64,000 nucleotides of DNA. Origin: Microglena sp. YARC. Lineage: Eukaryota; Chlorophyta; Chlorophyceae; Chlamydomonadales; Chlamydomonadaceae. Made by a program: the position numbers and the translations under genes. Below are positions 28,501-34,897 of this stretch, piece by piece. The stretch spans positions 89,666,484 to 89,730,483 of the forward strand of contig CM039463.1 of assembly GCA_022414725.1 (NCBI GenBank). Reading direction: 5' to 3'. Under the pieces are notes generated by a model, which saw nothing but the letters and a program-made list of their open reading frames with translations, ran no database searches and was not told the origin of the DNA. Within the stretch, counting starts at the first letter, position 1, and every line of letters begins with the position of its first letter.

Positions 28501-31500
28501 ATGGTTGCTGACTAGGGTCAAGGTCTAGGGCAAACCCATGGCGCTAGAAGCATTAAAGGATGCACTCATCCTACTACAGCACACTCACCCACATCATTGT
28601 GGAGTCCTGTCACCATCACCCTCAACTATGCACCTGTCCCACCACAGCACACTCACCAACATGGTTGCTGACTAGGGTCAAGGTCTAGGGCAAACCCATG
28701 GCGCTAGAAGCATTAAAGGATGCACTCATCCTACTACAGCACACTCACCCACATCATTGTGGAGTCCTGTCACCATCACCCTCAACTATGCACCTGTCCC
28801 ACCACAGCACACTCACCAACATGGTTGCTGACTAGGGTCAAGTTATGAGGCTATCCCATGGCGCAAGAATGTCGCACATTGGTCGGTCGCACAGACAAAC
28901 GGACAACGGGGTGACACAGGGGGCCCCCGTCCTACAGAAGGGGGCGCTCCACCAAAAACGGTGAAATAAACAGAGGTTAGGGTCAAGGCCTGAAGCTCTC
29001 CCATGGCGCTAGAAGCGTTAAATGATACATTCATCCTACCACAGCACACTCACCCACATCATTTTGGAGTCCTATCACCATCACCATCAACTATGCACCT
29101 GTCCTATAACAGCAAACTCACCCAAATCATTCTGGAGTCCTATCACCATCACCATCACCGATACCATCACCCTCTACTATGCACCAGTCCTACAACAGCA
29201 CACTCACCCTCAGCATATTGAAGTCCTATCACCAATACCCTCATCATCACCCCAAACTATGAACCTGTCCTACCATGGCACATTCACACCCATCATATTG
29301 AAGTCCCATTACCAATACCATCACCATCACCCTCAAATATGCACTGTCCGTACCACAGCACACTCACCGACATCGTTAGTGACTAGGGTGAAGGTCAGAG
29401 GCACTCCCATGGCGCTAGAATCATCCACTTGTTCAACCACAGCACACTCACCCACATCATTCTAGAGTCCTATTACCATCACCAATATCACCACCCTATT
29501 TTTTGCACATGTCCTACCACAGCACACTCACCCACATCATATTGAAGTCCCATGACCAACACCATCACCAATACCATCACCCTCACCCTCAAATATGCAC
29601 TTTCCATACCACAGCACACGCACCGACATCGTTAGTGACTAGGGTCAAGGTCTGAGGCACTCCCATGCCGCCAGAAGCATACACTCGTCCTATGAGTTCA
29701 AAAGAGCCACGCTGTGTCTCGTAGTAGGAGATTGCTCGATCCACAGTGGTGAACACAAGCTTGTGGGCCTGGGACAGTTGAAAATATCAAGAAATCAAGC
29801 TCAGAAAACAGGGACCTTTGATTCGCATGTGATGGTCAAGTGCGGCTAAGCTGCTCTTTACTCTCATTACGGTGGTGGGCCTGGCACAGTGGAGGAGAGC
29901 AAGAAATCAAGTACAGAAGAAAAGGTACATTTGATGATACATTTGTTAGTACAGCTAAGGTTGGAGCCAGGGTAAGGCAGGATAGGTATGTTCTAGAATC
30001 ACTGGATGGAGGAGATTTAAATTTATGTATTGTGGAGTTGTGGAGCAGCAAGGGGACAGCTTCAGGGCGTTCCCCTCCAGTTGTGTTTTTGACAAACTCA
30101 GTGCTACCCCAGCGCGATGCGCTGCCCCCCTAAACTCCCGGGGCTCCGTGCTTTGCCCTATACCAAGCTAAACAACAATCCTGAAATCAGGCTTGCGTTG
30201 CAGCTTTTGCTACACAACTGGACCTAAAGAAAACTGAAAAAAACTGGTCCCCTCCTCTCTCTCCTCCCCTCTCCACCTCTTTCCTCCCCTCTCCATATCT
30301 ATCCACCCCTCTCCACCTCTCTCCTCCCCTCACCTCCCCTCTCCACTTCTCTCCTCTCGTCTCCACCTCTCTCCTCCCCTCTCCACCTCTCTCCTCCCCT
30401 CTCCACCTCTCTCCTCCCCTCTCCACCTCTCTCCTCCCCTCTCCACCTTTCTCCTCCCCTCTCCATCTCTCTCCTCCCCTCTCCACCTTTCTCCTCCCCT
30501 CTCCACCTCTCTCCTCCCCTTTCCTCCCCTCTCCACCTTTCTCCTCCCCTCTCCACCTCTCTCCTCCCCTCTCCACCTTTCTCCTCCCCTCTCCATCTCT
30601 CTCCTCCCCTCTCCACCTTTCTCCTCCCCTCTCCACCTCTCTCCTCCCCTTTCCTCCCCTCTCCACCTTTCTCCTCCCCTCTCCACCTCTCTCCTCCCCT
30701 TTCCTCCCCTCTCCACCTTTCTCCTCCCCTCTCCACCTCCTCCCCTCTCCTCCCTTTCTCCTCCCCTCTCCACCTTCTCCTCCCCTCTCCTCCCCTCTCC
30801 ACCTTTCTCCTCCCCTCTCCTCCCCTCTCCACCTTCTCCTCCCCTCTCCTCCCCTCTCCACCTTTCTCCTCCCCTCTCAACCTCTCTCCTCCCCTCTCCT
30901 CCCCTCTCCACCTCTCTCCTCTCGTCTCCACCTCTCTCCTCCCCTCTCCACCTCTCTCCTCCCCTCTCCACCTCTCTCCTCCCCTCTACAACCCTCCCCT
31001 TCCCTCTCCAACTCCCCTCTTCCCTCTCCACCTCTCTCCACCTCTCTCCTCCCCTCTCCACCTCTCTCCTCCCCTCTCCACTTCTCTCCTTCCCTCTCCA
31101 CCTCTCTCTTCCCATCTCCTCTCCACCCCTCTCTTCTTCTCTCCTTCCCTCTCCACCTCTCTCCTTTCTTCTACACCCCTCTCCCCCCATCTCTGCCAGC
31201 AGAGGGGTCTTACGACTTGCAACTAAGAATCTGAGACTCACCGACAGCAAAACGATGCAGTCTGTCATCCATGACATCCCCATGGACATCGGGCTGAAGG
31301 GATTTATATATTATAGTCTGATGATATATACACTATCCGGGTGCCCTACTGGACTCCAAATGTGCCCCAAGCTTCATAGATTCAAGGGAGAATTAATTTC
31401 ATACTGAAATCTGAGACCCACCGACGGCATGATAACACAACCGGTAATCCATGACGTCCCCATGGACATTGTGCGGAAGCGCTTTATATTTCATGGGATG

Positions 31501-34500
31501 CTGGATACACTATCCTGGTGCCTTACTGGACTCCATATCTGCCCAAAGATGTATAGAGTCAAGAGGGACATCATTTGATATTGAAATCTTTGGGTTTGGG
31601 TTTGGGTTGGGTGGGTTGGGACTGTTGAGTTTGGGGTTTGGTGGGGTGGGGTGGGGTGTGTGGGGGTTTGGGAGACCCACCGACGGCATGAAGATGCAAT
31701 CCGTGATCCATGACGTGCCCATGGACATTGTGCGAAAGTGCTTTAGATCTGCTCCATTCCATAGCCTGAAAGTTCCATCTCTGCTGCAGGTGATGTACTT
31801 ATCAATGGGCTCGCAGTACAGGACTTTGTCCACAGGGCCTCGATGGAACACACCAGGGTCATTCTTGTCACGGAAATCCTGGAATCGGAAACGTCAAGGA
31901 AACGTCCAGAAGACAAGGGTTGTGGTGTTGGTTGTGGTGGTTGCAGTCGTGTTGGGGGTGTTGGTGGTGGTGTTGGTGGTGTTGGTGGTGTTTGGTGGTT
32001 TGGGTGGTGGTGGTGGGCTCGCAGTACAGGACCTTGTCCACATGGTCTTGATGGAAGACACCAGGTTCATTCTTGTCAAGGAACGCTGCATTGCTACAAA
32101 TCGATTCAGTGGATGATTTAGATTTGGGTTTTTGAAAGACTTTGTGGTTCGTAGTAAGAAACTCAACTCGAACTTCAGAATGTAGCCTAAGAATAATGAC
32201 ATTTTGGCCTGAGATTCGAGAATTCTGACAATTCTGACAATTCTGACAATTGTCGGACATTTGGCCTGAAAAGGTGGAGGCACGGACTCCAAACTACGAG
32301 GCCCAAATCAAAATCATCCCCTGAATCGCTATGACAAGCACTGTAAGCTCCATGTCTGGACCCTACCTGAGGAAAGAGTCTCCAGTTTTCTGATGTTACT
32401 CCAGCAGCTTCTTGTGCTTTTTCCAGGAACATGTAGTTGGTAAACTCCTCCCTGGGTACACATGTGAATCTATGGTGAGTTCGATGGTATGGTATGGTGT
32501 GGTTTGATGATGTAAGTCCAGCAGCCTCTTGTGATTCTTCCAGGAACATGTAGTTGGTAATCTCCTCCCTGTGTACACATGTGAATGTTTGATGAATCAT
32601 GATGTGGTGTGGTGTGATGATGCAAGTACAGCAGCCTCTTTAGCTTTTTCCAGGAGCGGGTAGTTGGGGTACACATGTGAATGTATGATGAATCATGATG
32701 TGGTGTGGTGTGGTGTGATGATGCAAGTACAGCAGCCTCTTCAGCTTTTTCCAGGAGCTTTTAGTTGGGGTACACATGTGAATTATATTATATGACGAAT
32801 CATGGTATGGTATGGTGTGGTTTTATGAGGTAAGTACAGCAGACTCTTGTGCTCGTTCCAGGAACATGTAGTTGGTTAACTTCTCCTGGGCTACACATGT
32901 GAATTCATGATGTCTCATGTTGTGGTGTGGTGTGGTTCACTGTTTATTTTGTGTGCTAGACATGGCAGCTTCCAGCTAGCTCCATTAGCCAGGCACTGGG
33001 TCAAGCCCCGGGGGACCCATGTGAATGACAGGAACTTTATAGCCATTCAGCAGATCATTGGGGAATCACTTTTTCGAAAGAGGTTGTAGTTCTTAGTTTG
33101 TACCTCCTTGTAAGAGTTTGCTTGAAATTCTGAGAATGCTGAGAATTCTGGGAGAATTGTTGTAAATTTTGACTGCAAAAGTTGAGGTACGGCCTACGAC
33201 CTGCCGACCTCCATTCTCAAATGATCCGCTGAATTGCTATAATGTCTGTGCTTTCACCAGGGGTATTTTTTTCAAATCAAAAAGAGGAAATCTTTTTCCT
33301 CCCTATTTTCCTCCCAAAACAGGATCCTTATTCCTTATTTGGGTCAATTTGGGTCATTTTTAGTGAATTCCAGTAAAAAACAAAAAACAAAAAAATAGGT
33401 TACTTATTCCGGCAATTTTGGCCAAAACGGGGTCTCGTATTCCGATTAGAATGTATTCCGGAAAAAAATATCCCTGGCTTTCACCTTGCATTACAACAAC
33501 TTTGAGTGAAGCTTTTTTCATTCCTTGTACTACAATGTATTGCAGAACTACGGCGCAAATATTAGTAATTGCCGTGATTTTCAACCACTCCACGAGATGG
33601 CCTGAAGACCAAAAACCGGGCAATTGTGAAACGCTCTTTAAAAATGCCATCCCCCCACCACCACCACCACCACCGCCCCTCTCCCCCACACCACACCACC
33701 ACCACCACCACCACCACCACCCAAAATGTACTAGACAACAACGCATACAACTCTCACCAGTCTACAGTCCCTCCAGCATCAGCATCAATCTTTAGAAAGA
33801 GCTGACTAATCTGCTGACGTGTCAGGTTGCCTCCAAGCTGAGAAGCAGAAGCATGAATGGTTGGAGTTAGCGAGGGTACAATTTAAAAGGATCTTTGTAC
33901 AAGCAAAGTTCTTGCAGTCAAATACTGTGGGATGCACAAAGCTGGCTTCAACCCTGTCCCTGCCCGAAGCAACTCTGACCCCTGAACCTGCCGAAGTACT
34001 ACATTGAACAACTGGCATCAGAAAAATCTCACCTAACTAGGGAACGGCAATATGATATCATATGATATCATGTCATCATATGATATCATGTCATCATATG
34101 ATATCATATGGTGCCGGCAGTCTGACAAGGCTAAAGTTCCCATTTAAAAACAATATTGTATGATGCAATTTGTATGATATCATATGATATCATACTCACC
34201 TTCGGCCAATATCATATGATATGCCGATCCCTACACCTAACCAGGTGGCTAAGAGATTTTTCCGCTACCTATCTCGATCGCTAACTGAGAACCCATTGGG
34301 GCAGAAATGTTCGCTACCTGAGACCCTGCCCCCTGAACCCCCCGGGACGACCCTACTAAAGCTACAAGGACTCTGTCCATGGAGAAGGCTTAAATCCGTG
34401 AAGCTACCAGGTAACCTGCTTTCTGAACTGAAAACAAAACTTTGAGGTGGCTACTAATGAAGCACCTCTGAAAAGTCAAGCCTAAGTAGGCACCAGCATC

Positions 34501-34709
34501 CAGGGGTGGCGTGGTTGCCAGAAAAAAAGGAAAAAATAAAACAAGTAAGCGAGCAAGTGGTTGGCCCCAGTGAAAGCAAACGGGCTGGCCCCATCAACCT
34601 CCACCTTTTACTATTTATTTACTGAAGCAAGCAAGAAATCAAGAGGACAAACAAGCAAGCAAGCACAGAAACAAGAAATCAAGTGAACAGACAAGTAAGT
34701 AAGTAAGTG

Positions 34710-34761
<52 letters not shown>

Positions 34762-34766
34762 GGTAG

Positions 34767-34819
<53 letters not shown>

Positions 34820-34837
34820 GAAGTAAGTAAGTAAGTG

Positions 34838-34897
<60 letters not shown>

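Noticed and set aside
30187..31289. Glu/Gly/Arg-rich frames of 210-320 codons
   Set aside because: Pure consequence of a polypurine strand without stop codons; the periodic sequence and intronic position explain it.
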